Shown piece by piece: positions 17,780 to 24,962 of a DNA stretch of 64,000 nt. Within the stretch, counting starts at the first letter, position 1; each line of letters begins with the position of its first letter. This DNA is from M3007 sp964484205. Lineage in GTDB: Bacteria > Bacteroidota > Bacteroidia > Chitinophagales > Saprospiraceae. The stretch lies in the NCBI GenBank assembly GCA_964484205.1, contig CAZAEZ010000013.1:1-64000 (forward strand), given 5' to 3'. The notes under the pieces were generated by a model. The model made no database searches and was not told the origin of the DNA. It saw only the letters and a program-made list of their open reading frames with translations. A program made the translations under genes and the position numbers.

Positions 17780-18649
17780 ATGCGTCAGTTAAAAATCACC
17801 CACAAAATTACCACGCGCGAGAGTCTTGCGCTGGATAAATACCTTACGGATATTGGTAAAATTCCGATGTTGGTGGGAGACGAGGAGGCCGAGTTGGCCC
17901 GTCGGATCCGGGAGGGCGACCAGGAGGCTTTGGACAAAATGACCCGTTCAAACCTGCGCTTTGTTGTTTCGGTGGCCAAGCAGTATCAAAACCAGGGACT
18001 TTCGCTTTCCGACCTGATCAATGAAGGCAACGTCGGCCTGATGAAAGCAGCCAAGCGTTTTGACGAAACGAAAGGATTTAAGTTTATCTCTTACGCCGTT
18101 TGGTGGATTCGGCAGAGTATTTTGCAGGCGATCGTTGAAAACAGCCGGATCGTGCGTATGCCGCTGAACAAGGTGGGTTCGTACAACAAGGTGAATGAGG
18201 CTTACATCTCCTTTGTCCAGGAGTTTGAGCGTGAACCGACGAATGACGAACTGGCCGAATTGCTCGATATGACGCCGCGGGAGGTGCAAACCATGATGCG
18301 CAGCACGATGCGGCACGTGTCGTTCGATGCGCCGCTTTCCAACACGGAGGAGGGCGAAGCCACGATGCTCGATGTGTTCATGCCGGAGGATTCGCAGGAG
18401 CCTGATCTGGAGTTGATGGCCGAATCGTTGCGCGAAGAGGTTGCACAGGGCTTGTCGATTTTATCGCCCCGCGAGGTGGAAGTAATCGCGTCCTATTACG
18501 GGCTGAACGGTTATAAGCCGCTTACGTTGGAAGAAATCGGCGAATTGTACGGCCTCACCCGCGAGCGCGTGCGTCAAATTAAAGAGCGCGCCATTCGCCG
18601 CTTGCGCAAAGCCTACAACCGGAATGCACTGAAGTCGTATTTGGGTTGA
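17780..18649 (+). CDS. rpoD: primary RNA polymerase sigma factor RpoD (short Bacteroidota type)
   Basis: A 289-residue sigma-70 protein. Bacteroidota primary sigma factors are short (about 285-290 residues), lack region 1.1 and begin MRQLKIT as this one does, so the ATG at 17780 is preferred over an in-frame TTG two codons upstream. Region 1.2/2.1 (TDIGKIPMLVGDEEAELARR), region 2.3-2.4 (KGFKFISYAVWWIRQSI) and region 4.2 (LTLEEIGELYGLTRERVRQIK) are all recognisable. It directs core polymerase to the TTG/TAnnTTTG promoters seen elsewhere in this window. A rho-independent terminator follows 48 bp after the stop. Confidence 0.95.
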   Translation: MRQLKITHKITTRESLALDKYLTDIGKIPMLVGDEEAELARRIREGDQEALDKMTRSNLRFVVSVAKQYQNQGLSLSDLINEGNVGLMKAAKRFDETKGFKFISYAVWWIRQSILQAIVENSRIVRMPLNKVGSYNKVNEAYISFVQEFEREPTNDELAELLDMTPREVQTMMRSTMRHVSFDAPLSNTEEGEATMLDVFMPEDSQEPDLELMAESLREEVAQGLSILSPREVEVIASYYGLNGYKPLTLEEIGELYGLTRERVRQIKERAIRRLRKAYNRNALKSYLG

Positions 18650-18696
18650 TCCGGGGTAGTTAAGTTCAGGAAAATCATTTCATGAGATATGGTATG

Positions 18697-18730
18697 GAGT
18701 CATCCGGTTTTCGGATGGCTCTATTTTTTT
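18697..18730 (+). terminator. rho-independent terminator after rpoD
   Basis: A 10-bp stem (GAGTCATCCG / CGGATGGCTC, one G-T pair) with a 5-nt loop is followed by TATTTTTTT. Confidence 0.85.
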
Positions 18731-18794
18731 GGGGGAAGCAGGCAGGCGTGCCAGTGGATTTTGTTCGAAAGACTAATTTTCGTCTGTACTGGTG

Positions 18795-18802
18795 TACCTT
18801 CG
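18795..18802 (+). promoter_or_regulatory. candidate -7 box upstream of coaX
   Basis: TACCTTCG matches the Bacteroidota -7 consensus TAnnTTTG in seven of eight positions and lies 56 bp before the chosen coaX start. No convincing -33 box sits at the right spacing. A GTG at 18792 that would lengthen coaX overlaps this box, which argues against that start. Confidence 0.4.
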
Positions 18803-18857
18803 CGGATTTGTAACACGCACCTCCGGTGCGAAACATTTTCGGCTAACAAATCGTCCA

Positions 18858-19601
18858 TTGAATCTGGCACTAGACATCGGCAACACCCGCACCAAACTGG
18901 GTCTTTTTGACGGCAATCGTTTGGTCGAGCAAGCGATTTGGGCGGCTTGGACGTTAGAGGAACTGGTGTCGTATGGCAACCAGGCCGGGGTGGATCGCGT
19001 CATTCTGGCATCGGTGGCTTTGCCCGACCCGGAAACCCGGCGCAAACTGGCCGACATTTTTCCGGTAGTGCTGGAATTGACCCATGAAACGCCCCTGCCC
19101 TTCCGGAATGCCTACCGAACCCCGGAAACCCTGGGGCGCGACCGGATAGCCGCCGTGGCCGGGGCGCAAGCCTTGTTTCCCGGGCAAAATTGCATGGTGA
19201 TCGACTGCGGTACCTGCATTAAATACGATCTGCTCTCCGGAGGCGATACCTACGCCGGCGGGAATATTGCCCCCGGGGCAGCCATGCGCATTCAGGCGAT
19301 GCATACCTTTACGGCGCGTTTGCCGCAGGTGCCGGTTGAAATGCCGGCGGAAACGGTAGGCTACAGCACCGAAACGGCCCTGCAAAACGGGGCGTTGCGT
19401 GGTGCGGTGTTTGAAATTTTGGGCTTTGTGCAGGCATTTGGCGCATCGTTCGAATCCCTGCAAGTAATCCTGACCGGTGGCGACGCCGGTTTTTTTGCTC
19501 CCCACTTACCAATACCTGCGATGCTTGTTGAACCACATTTATTACTACACGGACTGAACCACATTTTACAATACAATGATAACCAAAATCTTATTCCCTG
19601 A
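18858..19601 (+). CDS. coaX: type III pantothenate kinase
   Basis: A 247-residue CoaX, the ASKHA-fold enzyme that phosphorylates pantothenate in the first step of coenzyme A synthesis, in the cytoplasm. The N-terminal phosphate motif LALDIGNTRTKLGLF, the pantothenate motif GRDRIAAVAGA, the second phosphate motif MVIDCGTCIKYD and the following GGNIAPGAAMR and ILTGGDA motifs are all present. The TTG at 18858 is chosen because it places the DIGNTRTK motif at residue 6, the family position. The longer GTG start adds 22 unrelated residues. The gene is followed 22 bp later by an outer-membrane protein gene, probably in the same transcript. Confidence 0.93.
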   Translation: MNLALDIGNTRTKLGLFDGNRLVEQAIWAAWTLEELVSYGNQAGVDRVILASVALPDPETRRKLADIFPVVLELTHETPLPFRNAYRTPETLGRDRIAAVAGAQALFPGQNCMVIDCGTCIKYDLLSGGDTYAGGNIAPGAAMRIQAMHTFTARLPQVPVEMPAETVGYSTETALQNGALRGAVFEILGFVQAFGASFESLQVILTGGDAGFFAPHLPIPAMLVEPHLLLHGLNHILQYNDNQNLIP

Positions 19602-19623
19602 ATTCCGGATAACGCACTCTTCG

Positions 19624-20973
19624 ATGAAGCTAAAACTGAGTCTCTTTTTTCTTCTTTTTGCTGCGGCCTTGATCGCCCAACCCAAACAGAATTCACCGTA
19701 TTCCCGGTATGGCATCGGCGACCCGCTCAACCAGTTTTTTGCCGCACAAGCCGGCTTTGGGGGGCAGGCGATTGCCTTTCACGATCCTTTTCACCTGAGC
19801 CTGGTAAACCCGGCGTCGTATGCATTTCTGCGCGCTACCACGCTGGAAGGCGGCATGTACGCTAAAAACAGTTCCTACAAATCAGACGATGAGTCGCGGA
19901 ACAACTGGAGCGGGAACCTGTCCTACCTGGCATTGGGATTCCCGTTGCGGAGCCCGATCAACGAGGTGTTGGATAAACGCAAATCGCCCTGGCAGTTTGG
20001 CATGGGGATGGCACTTACGCCCAGAACGCTGGTCGGTTACAACGTCGTTTCCCGCGATACCATTCTGGATACGCCACAGGGGCCGGTCGGTGATGTGCAA
20101 AGTGTTTTTGAGGGGAACGGCGGCACGTACCAATTTACCTGGAGCAATGCTGCGAAATATAAAAATACGGCGGTGGGCCTGAATATCGGCTGGCTGTTTG
20201 GCAAGAACACCTACGAAAGTTCCACCTTTTTTATCGACTCGCTCCCCACTTTTGCCAATACCAGCCGCGACGATATTCGCATGAACGGTTTTGTCTGGAA
20301 CCTTGGCGTGCAGCACGACATCGTGCTGAAATACAGCGAAAACGACAAAACGCTGCCTGTTCGCTGGGTAACTATCGGCCTGACGGGCGAAGGCAGCCAC
20401 AACATCAACAGCACGGCCGACCGGATTTTCCTGCGCAGTCGCGGGCGCCTGGCCAACGGCCAGTACGAAAGCGCCGATACCTTGTTGTTTGAGTCCGGTG
20501 TGGATCGGAAGATCACACTTCCGGCCGGTTTTGGGCTAGGCGTTCAATATGTTGTGGCCAACAAACTCCGCTTGGGCGCGCAGTACAATTATGAAGGTTG
20601 GTCTTCTTTCAAAAATGAGGCCCGCCCGAATGATGCCGAATACCGGAATACATCGGCTTTCTCTGCGGGCGTGGAATTTATACCGGACTACTCGTCGTAC
20701 AACAATTATGCAAAACGGATTCGCCTGCGGGCGGGCGCGTATTACCGCCAGGATCCGCGGATGGTCGAGGGCATCGGGCTGGACGATCTGGGTCTTACCG
20801 TAGGCCTGGGTTTTCCGGTGATCATGCCGCGCCAGCAGACTTCGTTTATTAATGTTGCGCTGGAAATTGGCCGGCTGGGCGCCGATTCGCCAATTCAGGA
20901 AACGTATTACCGGATTACGCTCGGGTACACGTTTAATGACAATTCCTGGTTTTACAAGCGCCGGTTTGAGTGA
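19624..20973 (+). CDS. outer-membrane beta-barrel protein (unnamed family)
   Basis: A 449-residue protein with a clear signal peptide (MKLKLSLFFLLFAAALIAQ) and a body of alternating amphipathic beta strands ending in an aromatic residue region (WFYKRRFE). The segment NSPYSRYGIGDPLNQFF near the mature N terminus is a hallmark of a widespread Bacteroidota outer-membrane barrel family. The role is not known to me, though some members are annotated as transport proteins of FadL-like fold. The ATG at 19624 is preferred to one at 19576, because the latter puts 16 non-hydrophobic residues before the signal and overlaps coaX. The gene ends immediately before a tandem palindrome/terminator array. Confidence 0.75.
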   Translation: MKLKLSLFFLLFAAALIAQPKQNSPYSRYGIGDPLNQFFAAQAGFGGQAIAFHDPFHLSLVNPASYAFLRATTLEGGMYAKNSSYKSDDESRNNWSGNLSYLALGFPLRSPINEVLDKRKSPWQFGMGMALTPRTLVGYNVVSRDTILDTPQGPVGDVQSVFEGNGGTYQFTWSNAAKYKNTAVGLNIGWLFGKNTYESSTFFIDSLPTFANTSRDDIRMNGFVWNLGVQHDIVLKYSENDKTLPVRWVTIGLTGEGSHNINSTADRIFLRSRGRLANGQYESADTLLFESGVDRKITLPAGFGLGVQYVVANKLRLGAQYNYEGWSSFKNEARPNDAEYRNTSAFSAGVEFIPDYSSYNNYAKRIRLRAGAYYRQDPRMVEGIGLDDLGLTVGLGFPVIMPRQQTSFINVALEIGRLGADSPIQETYYRITLGYTFNDNSWFYKRRFE

Positions 20974-21148
20974 CGCGAACTGGTAGTTCGCGGAAAATAG
21001 GAACAATGTCCACAAGCAAACGGCAGTTCGCGCAGCTTTTAATTTGCGCAAACTGCCGTTTGCTTTTTTTACGCGAACTGCCAGTTCGCGCAGCTTTTAA
21101 TCTGCGCAAACTGCCGTTTGCTTTTTTTACGCGAACTGCCAGTTCGCG
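20974..21148. repeat. tandem palindrome array, 58-bp period
   Basis: Two 58-bp copies (21025-21082 and 21083-21140) differ at one base and are followed by the start of a third. CGCGAACTG-N-CAGTTCGCG palindromes occur at 21072-21090 and 21130-21148, with a near-identical one (one mismatch) at 20974-20992 directly after the barrel-protein stop. The array lies between two convergent genes and probably works as a bidirectional transcription stop. Spacers are not unique, so this is not CRISPR. Confidence 0.85.
21016..21070 (+). terminator. strong rho-independent terminator within the palindrome array
   Basis: An 18-bp stem (21016-21033 with 21046-21063, one mismatch) is followed by seven T residues at 21064-21070. 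It terminates the coaX/barrel-protein transcript. Confidence 0.8.
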
Positions 21149-21952
21149 TTACAGGGTTTTCCAAAGTAAAAAATTCAGGTACACCTCGTCCTGGTTATTG
21201 ATCCCCAGGCGGTTATTGGTAAGGTGCAGCAGGCTGGGCAGGCTTTTCTCCAGCGCTGCGTCGCCGAATTCCGGCAGGATCAACTGGTTGCCGCGTAGCC
21301 AGCGCAGCCACTCGGGTTGCTCCTCGTCGAATTTTCCTTTTTCGAGTGCCGTCCAGAGTTCGATTACCGCCAGGCGGAGTTCTTCGCGTTGGGGGGTGAA
21401 ACTTTCCTCAAAATCCTGGAGTAGCGTGTCCTGCCAGTTGGATTTGCCGGTTGCCGTTTCGCTGGCTGCCTGGAAAAACAGATCGATCCACTGGCGGCAA
21501 AGATTTTCGAAATACCAGGAACTTTTTTCGCGGTTCCAACCGGCCGAGAATGCAGTGATCACGTGCATGCGCAGAGCATCAAACATAGCGTCGCCGTAGG
21601 TGTAGGGACGGTTGAGCCGGTCGAGCACGACCCGGGTGGAAAGGTGGAAATATTCTTCAGCCCAGTTCAGGGCTTCCGCGCTGCCAAAGCGGTCGGCTTC
21701 GGGCTGGTAGGGGAATTCCTCCAGGGTACCGCGTTCGTCGAACCAGTCCTGAAGAGCCGGCCGGAGCAGGGCTTCGTCGCCCCGGAGGCGCAAGCGGATG
21801 TGCGGGCCGTGTTCATCTTCGTAGCGGATAAAAAAGGCGCGGGCTTGTTGGACGGGCCAGATGTGCCGGGCTAAAAACGGACGGACACCGCGTGCGAGAA
21901 AAACATCCAGGGTTTCAAGCGGGTGGATGTGGAAGGAGAGCCAGGTTTGCAT
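21149..21952 (-). CDS. orphan thiopeptide/lantibiotic dehydratase C-terminal domain protein
   Basis: A 267-residue protein starting MQTWLSFHIHP. The pattern W-S-F-H-I, then FFIRYEDEHGPHIRLRLRG, then YQPEADRFGSAEALNWAEEYFHLS is that of the thiopep_ocin / SpaB_C domain (the glutamate-elimination domain of LanB dehydratases). In LanB enzymes this domain removes glutamyl adducts from modified Ser/Thr of a precursor peptide. Here it stands alone: no LanB N-terminal glutamylation domain, cyclase or precursor peptide gene lies nearby. A longer reading frame to 22117 is spurious because its first ~25 residues are the antisense of tRNA-fMet. Confidence 0.75.
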   Translation of the reverse strand: MQTWLSFHIHPLETLDVFLARGVRPFLARHIWPVQQARAFFIRYEDEHGPHIRLRLRGDEALLRPALQDWFDERGTLEEFPYQPEADRFGSAEALNWAEEYFHLSTRVVLDRLNRPYTYGDAMFDALRMHVITAFSAGWNREKSSWYFENLCRQWIDLFFQAASETATGKSNWQDTLLQDFEESFTPQREELRLAVIELWTALEKGKFDEEQPEWLRWLRGNQLILPEFGDAALEKSLPSLLHLTNNRLGINNQDEVYLNFLLWKTL

Positions 21953-22021
21953 AGGGCGGCAAAGGTCTGTTTTTTTTAAAATATAATTGGACCTGCCTGG
22001 GTTTTTCGGGATGAATTGTTG

Positions 22022-22029
22022 TACCTTTG
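22022..22029 (+). promoter_or_regulatory. -7 promoter box of tRNA-fMet
   Basis: TACCTTTG is a perfect match to the Bacteroidota -7 consensus TAnnTTTG and ends 12 bp before the mature tRNA start. Confidence 0.6.
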
Positions 22030-22041
22030 CAGCCGCTAAAT

Positions 22042-22114
<73 letters not shown>

Positions 22115-22130
22115 CAAATTTCAGATCTTA

Positions 22131-22196
22131 GTAACTGTATTTCAAACAGTTACATTTCTTTCGGCTCGCAGGTCTGCCAAATCATTTGGCAGACCT
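22131..22196. repeat. two perfect palindromes between tRNA-fMet and the integrase
   Basis: GTAACTG (22131-22137) pairs with CAGTTAC (22147-22153). A second palindrome has 13-bp arms around one central base (22170-22182 and 22184-22196, core GCCAAATCATTTGGC). They lie in the 103-bp gap between tRNA and recombinase gene, where attachment or recombinase/excisionase binding sites would be expected. The second could also act as a tRNA terminator, but it has only a short T-tract. Confidence 0.6.
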
Positions 22197-22217
22197 GTTT
22201 GCGTCGGAAGAAAAAAA

Positions 22218-23375
22218 ATGCCTACCAAGAAAGATCTGTTTCAGCCAGTTATTAAGAAGGGAATGGCCTGGTACATCGAGTATTACATCGATGTGAAGGG
22301 CGCTCGCAAGCGCGTACGCCGCAGCCGCACCAGCGATGGCATCGACCTCAACACCATCACGGATTTAGCGGAACGGGAGCTAGTGGCCAAGCGGATGGTC
22401 AAGGAAATTTACGTCAACCTGTGTCCGCCTGTAAGCAGTCCGGCACAGATCCGGTTCCTGGAAGCCTTGCAGTTGGCGGTGGAACTCAAGCACAGCAACA
22501 AAGCCAAAACCAATAAAACGTTTGCGGAAACTGCCCGGTGGCTAGGCGAGTATTTCGAATCCCGCGGCTGGCAGAACCTGCGCTGCGGACAACTCGAATT
22601 CGAACACATCCAGGCCTATTTCGACTACACGATCGTTAAACTGAAAATCCGCAACAGCACGCACAACACCCGGAAGAACAACCTGCGCTCGCTCTTTTCC
22701 GAACTGGTGCAGCGGGGTTACCTCGAAGAAAATTTTGTGAAACGCATTCAAGACCGGCCGGTAGCCGATCCGTTGCGCCGGCCCTTCAGTCAGAAAGAGC
22801 AGCAGGTGTTGGCTAAGTATCTGATGGAAAATGACCGGCCGCTTTGGCTGGTGTACCTTTTGCTTGGTTACCTGGCAATCCGGCCCGGCGAGATTCGGGA
22901 TTTGCACATCCGGAATATTGACCTGAAAAAAGGCATCGTGGTCTTTTCCGGGGATCAGTCCAAAAACCGGCGGAACTCGGTGGTGACTATCCCAAAACAA
23001 ATTATCCCACACCTGGCAGCCTTCAACCTGGATCAGTACCCGGAGAACTATTACGTTTTCGGCCGGGCCAAAGGCCGGCACAACCGGGACTTCCTACCCG
23101 GGCCGGAACGGGTGGGCGTAAACACCTTGTCGAACCGGTTCCGGCAGGTGCTTCTCCGCCTGCACCGGGAAGGCGCCTTGCAGCACATCAAGGGGTTGTC
23201 GCTGTACTCGCTCAAAGACACGTTGGCCCTCTACCTTCTGGAAAACGGCGTGGACGTGGAAAGCGCCATGCGGCACTTCCGGCATACTAGTTTGGAGATG
23301 TTCCAGCGGTATGTTAAGCGGTTGGGGGTGGTTAATGAGCAGATTCGGGAATTAAAAATTGATCTGCCACAATGA
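22218..23375 (+). CDS. int: tyrosine recombinase (integrase)
   Basis: A 385-residue site-specific recombinase with an N-terminal arm-binding region, a SAM-like core-binding domain (about residues 95-180) and a catalytic domain (about 190-375). The first catalytic arginine sits in LAIRPGEIRDL (R222), a lysine in SKNRRNS (about 249), and the C-terminal H-x8-Y unit is HTSLEMFQRY (H356, Y365). The usual HxLR box reads YSLKDT, with lysine in place of the second arginine, as in many Bacteroidota element integrases. Placed next to tRNA-fMet, it most likely integrated the DNA to its right. Confidence 0.88.
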   Translation: MPTKKDLFQPVIKKGMAWYIEYYIDVKGARKRVRRSRTSDGIDLNTITDLAERELVAKRMVKEIYVNLCPPVSSPAQIRFLEALQLAVELKHSNKAKTNKTFAETARWLGEYFESRGWQNLRCGQLEFEHIQAYFDYTIVKLKIRNSTHNTRKNNLRSLFSELVQRGYLEENFVKRIQDRPVADPLRRPFSQKEQQVLAKYLMENDRPLWLVYLLLGYLAIRPGEIRDLHIRNIDLKKGIVVFSGDQSKNRRNSVVTIPKQIIPHLAAFNLDQYPENYYVFGRAKGRHNRDFLPGPERVGVNTLSNRFRQVLLRLHREGALQHIKGLSLYSLKDTLALYLLENGVDVESAMRHFRHTSLEMFQRYVKRLGVVNEQIRELKIDLPQ

Positions 23376-23381
23376 ACCGCA

Positions 23382-23873
23382 TTAAGTGATTTCGTCAACC
23401 TGACTGAGCACCAGATCGTAGAGTTGCTGGCTTACCCGGAAGTTGACCTCATGGATCAGGCGGTCCAAAAGCACTTTAACCGAGTCAATTAGTCCCGCTT
23501 GCTTAGCCTGAACCAAGATACCGGCCAAGCCAATGATCGCTATGCCTTCCTGTTTAGCGACTGAACGTCCTTTCGATTCGTCCATGACCAGTAGATCTGC
23601 GTGTAGCTCTTTTGCCAATACAATGGCTTCCGCTTCGCCAACATCCAAGTGTTGGAGCAGGCTGTTTACCTCCGCCACGTTAGTTGCAGATTTTACTTCG
23701 ATCCAATCAGCAGATAAGACCTCCTTCAAGTCATATCCAAATGACCGAAGCTGAAGGATTTCCTGGAATACAGCATTGGGCAGGATGACTTTACCGAACA
23801 GTTGCTCAAGTATAAATAAATGATCGATCCGGTAGAGCCCACTAACAGGTGAGGTATCACTGACGACTACCAC
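23382..23873 (-). CDS. DUF3368 PIN-like toxin
   Basis: A 163-residue PIN-domain protein of the DUF3368 family. It shows the early acidic motif VVSDTSPVSGL (D6), conserved acidic residues in LDVGEAEAIVLAKE and the LLVMDESKGRSVAKQEG motif, in which the aspartate and the K-G-R-x-x-A pattern are characteristic. PIN toxins are Mg-dependent RNases. It is encoded downstream of, and overlaps by 17 bp, a UPF0175 gene, the usual antitoxin partner. It ends 6 bp from the convergent integrase. The pair probably stabilises the mobile element. Confidence 0.85.
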   Translation of the reverse strand: MVVVSDTSPVSGLYRIDHLFILEQLFGKVILPNAVFQEILQLRSFGYDLKEVLSADWIEVKSATNVAEVNSLLQHLDVGEAEAIVLAKELHADLLVMDESKGRSVAKQEGIAIIGLAGILVQAKQAGLIDSVKVLLDRLIHEVNFRVSQQLYDLVLSQVDEIT

Positions 23874-24108
23874 GGCGCATTTTTTCGATAGTTTTCAAAT
23901 CTTCTTTGAATTCATCCACATCGTAATGCGCCGGGATTTCACGGTCGAACAACAGTTTTTCAAAATCAAAATAGCTCATACCCGCCAATTTGCGGGCCTG
24001 ACCAAAAGAAAGGCGGTTCTGAGCGTATAACAGCACTGCCAGTTCCACTTTCAGTTCCTGTTCGCTCATGTTGGCCGCTTCCAGGATGCTATCTTCAATT
24101 AAGACCAT
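23857..24108 (-). CDS. UPF0175 family antitoxin
   Basis: An 83-residue protein. The sequence SEQELKVELAVLLYAQNRLSFGQARKLAGMSYFDF is the UPF0175 signature: a small helical DNA-binding fold that partners DUF3368 PIN toxins. It is first in the two-gene operon with its 3' end overlapping the toxin start, so translation is coupled. It probably represses its own promoter in the AT-rich 85-bp gap upstream. Confidence 0.85.
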   Translation of the reverse strand: MVLIEDSILEAANMSEQELKVELAVLLYAQNRLSFGQARKLAGMSYFDFEKLLFDREIPAHYDVDEFKEDLKTIEKMRRGSRQ

Positions 24109-24193
24109 TGTTTATAATTTGTACAAAAATACGCGATTTTGGGGGAATAGTCCACATTCAGTAGTAAAGTAGCCTGTGGGTAATCTATTAAAT

Positions 24194-24841
24194 CTAATAT
24201 AAGTGGCTCCCCACCTTTAATCGCCGTTTCAATTCCCAGTCGTCCATATGAATCATCTCATGGAATGGAATTTCGTTTTCTTCCCACGCCTTGTCCTTTC
24301 GAAAATGCCAGTATAAATTGTAATAACCGTCCTTAAGCCCAATGCAAATAATTTGTTTGTTGTCTCTGAATTCATGATGGATGGATTCAACATAAAAACT
24401 TCTGGTATCAAGGTAGGCTTTGAAAAAGGGGAACTCAATATTTTCACCAACTCTTGGAAGAACGGGCAAATTTGTTACTTGAATACCAATAACATTTCTG
24501 TATCCTTTCAACGTGAACTCATATACTATTTGATTGAACTCGAAAGGTATGGATGGTTGTTCGAAGTTCAAATTGAGATCGTGATAGATCATAGCGATTT
24601 CCTTTCGTACATGATCGTATTTTATATCCAAATCTGTTGCGATCACTTTTAATGAAGGCACATGGCATTCTTCAGTCTCAGGATAATTCAAATTGATCAG
24701 GTATTGAAGTAACCGCTCATATCGAGCATTTCTTCCCAGCAACTTTTTGGCACGGGAAGGCATTTGCACAATATCGTACATCATGTCATTGGTGGAAGGG
24801 ACATGGGGCGGGAGTACAATTTTTTTCTTCTTGCGAGGCAT
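24194..24841 (-). CDS. uncharacterised protein, possible N-terminal HTH
   Basis: A 215-residue protein with a basic N terminus (PRKKKK). Residues 40-95 are helical with a winged-helix-like pattern (RYERLLQYLINLNYPE, SLKVIATDLDIKYDHVRKEI), so DNA binding is possible. The C-terminal half is beta-rich with many aromatic and charged residues (YNLYWHFRKDKAWEE). I recognise no family. It lies between the toxin-antitoxin pair and the 3' end of the helicase operon on the same strand, separated by 121 bp from the latter. Base composition is AT-rich, as in the neighbouring accessory genes. Confidence 0.6.
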   Translation of the reverse strand: MPRKKKKIVLPPHVPSTNDMMYDIVQMPSRAKKLLGRNARYERLLQYLINLNYPETEECHVPSLKVIATDLDIKYDHVRKEIAMIYHDLNLNFEQPSIPFEFNQIVYEFTLKGYRNVIGIQVTNLPVLPRVGENIEFPFFKAYLDTRSFYVESIHHEFRDNKQIICIGLKDGYYNLYWHFRKDKAWEENEIPFHEMIHMDDWELKRRLKVGSHLY

Positions 24842-24962
24842 ACGTTCATTTTTTAGAGGTGAAGTTTGTATGAGCCAAGCAACGTTTGTTCAGTAGGTTG
24901 AGCATCATTTCGATTGCCGGCTAACTTTCGAAAAATTCTCCCGTTCGACAAGACTTAGGCCA

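Noticed and set aside
18792..18857. Longer coaX start at the GTG at 18792
   Set aside because: It overlaps a -7 box and adds 22 residues before the conserved DIGNTRTK motif.
20974..21148. Possible CRISPR array
   Set aside because: The 58-bp units are near-identical end to end, including what would be spacers, and contain terminator hairpins; no cas genes are present.
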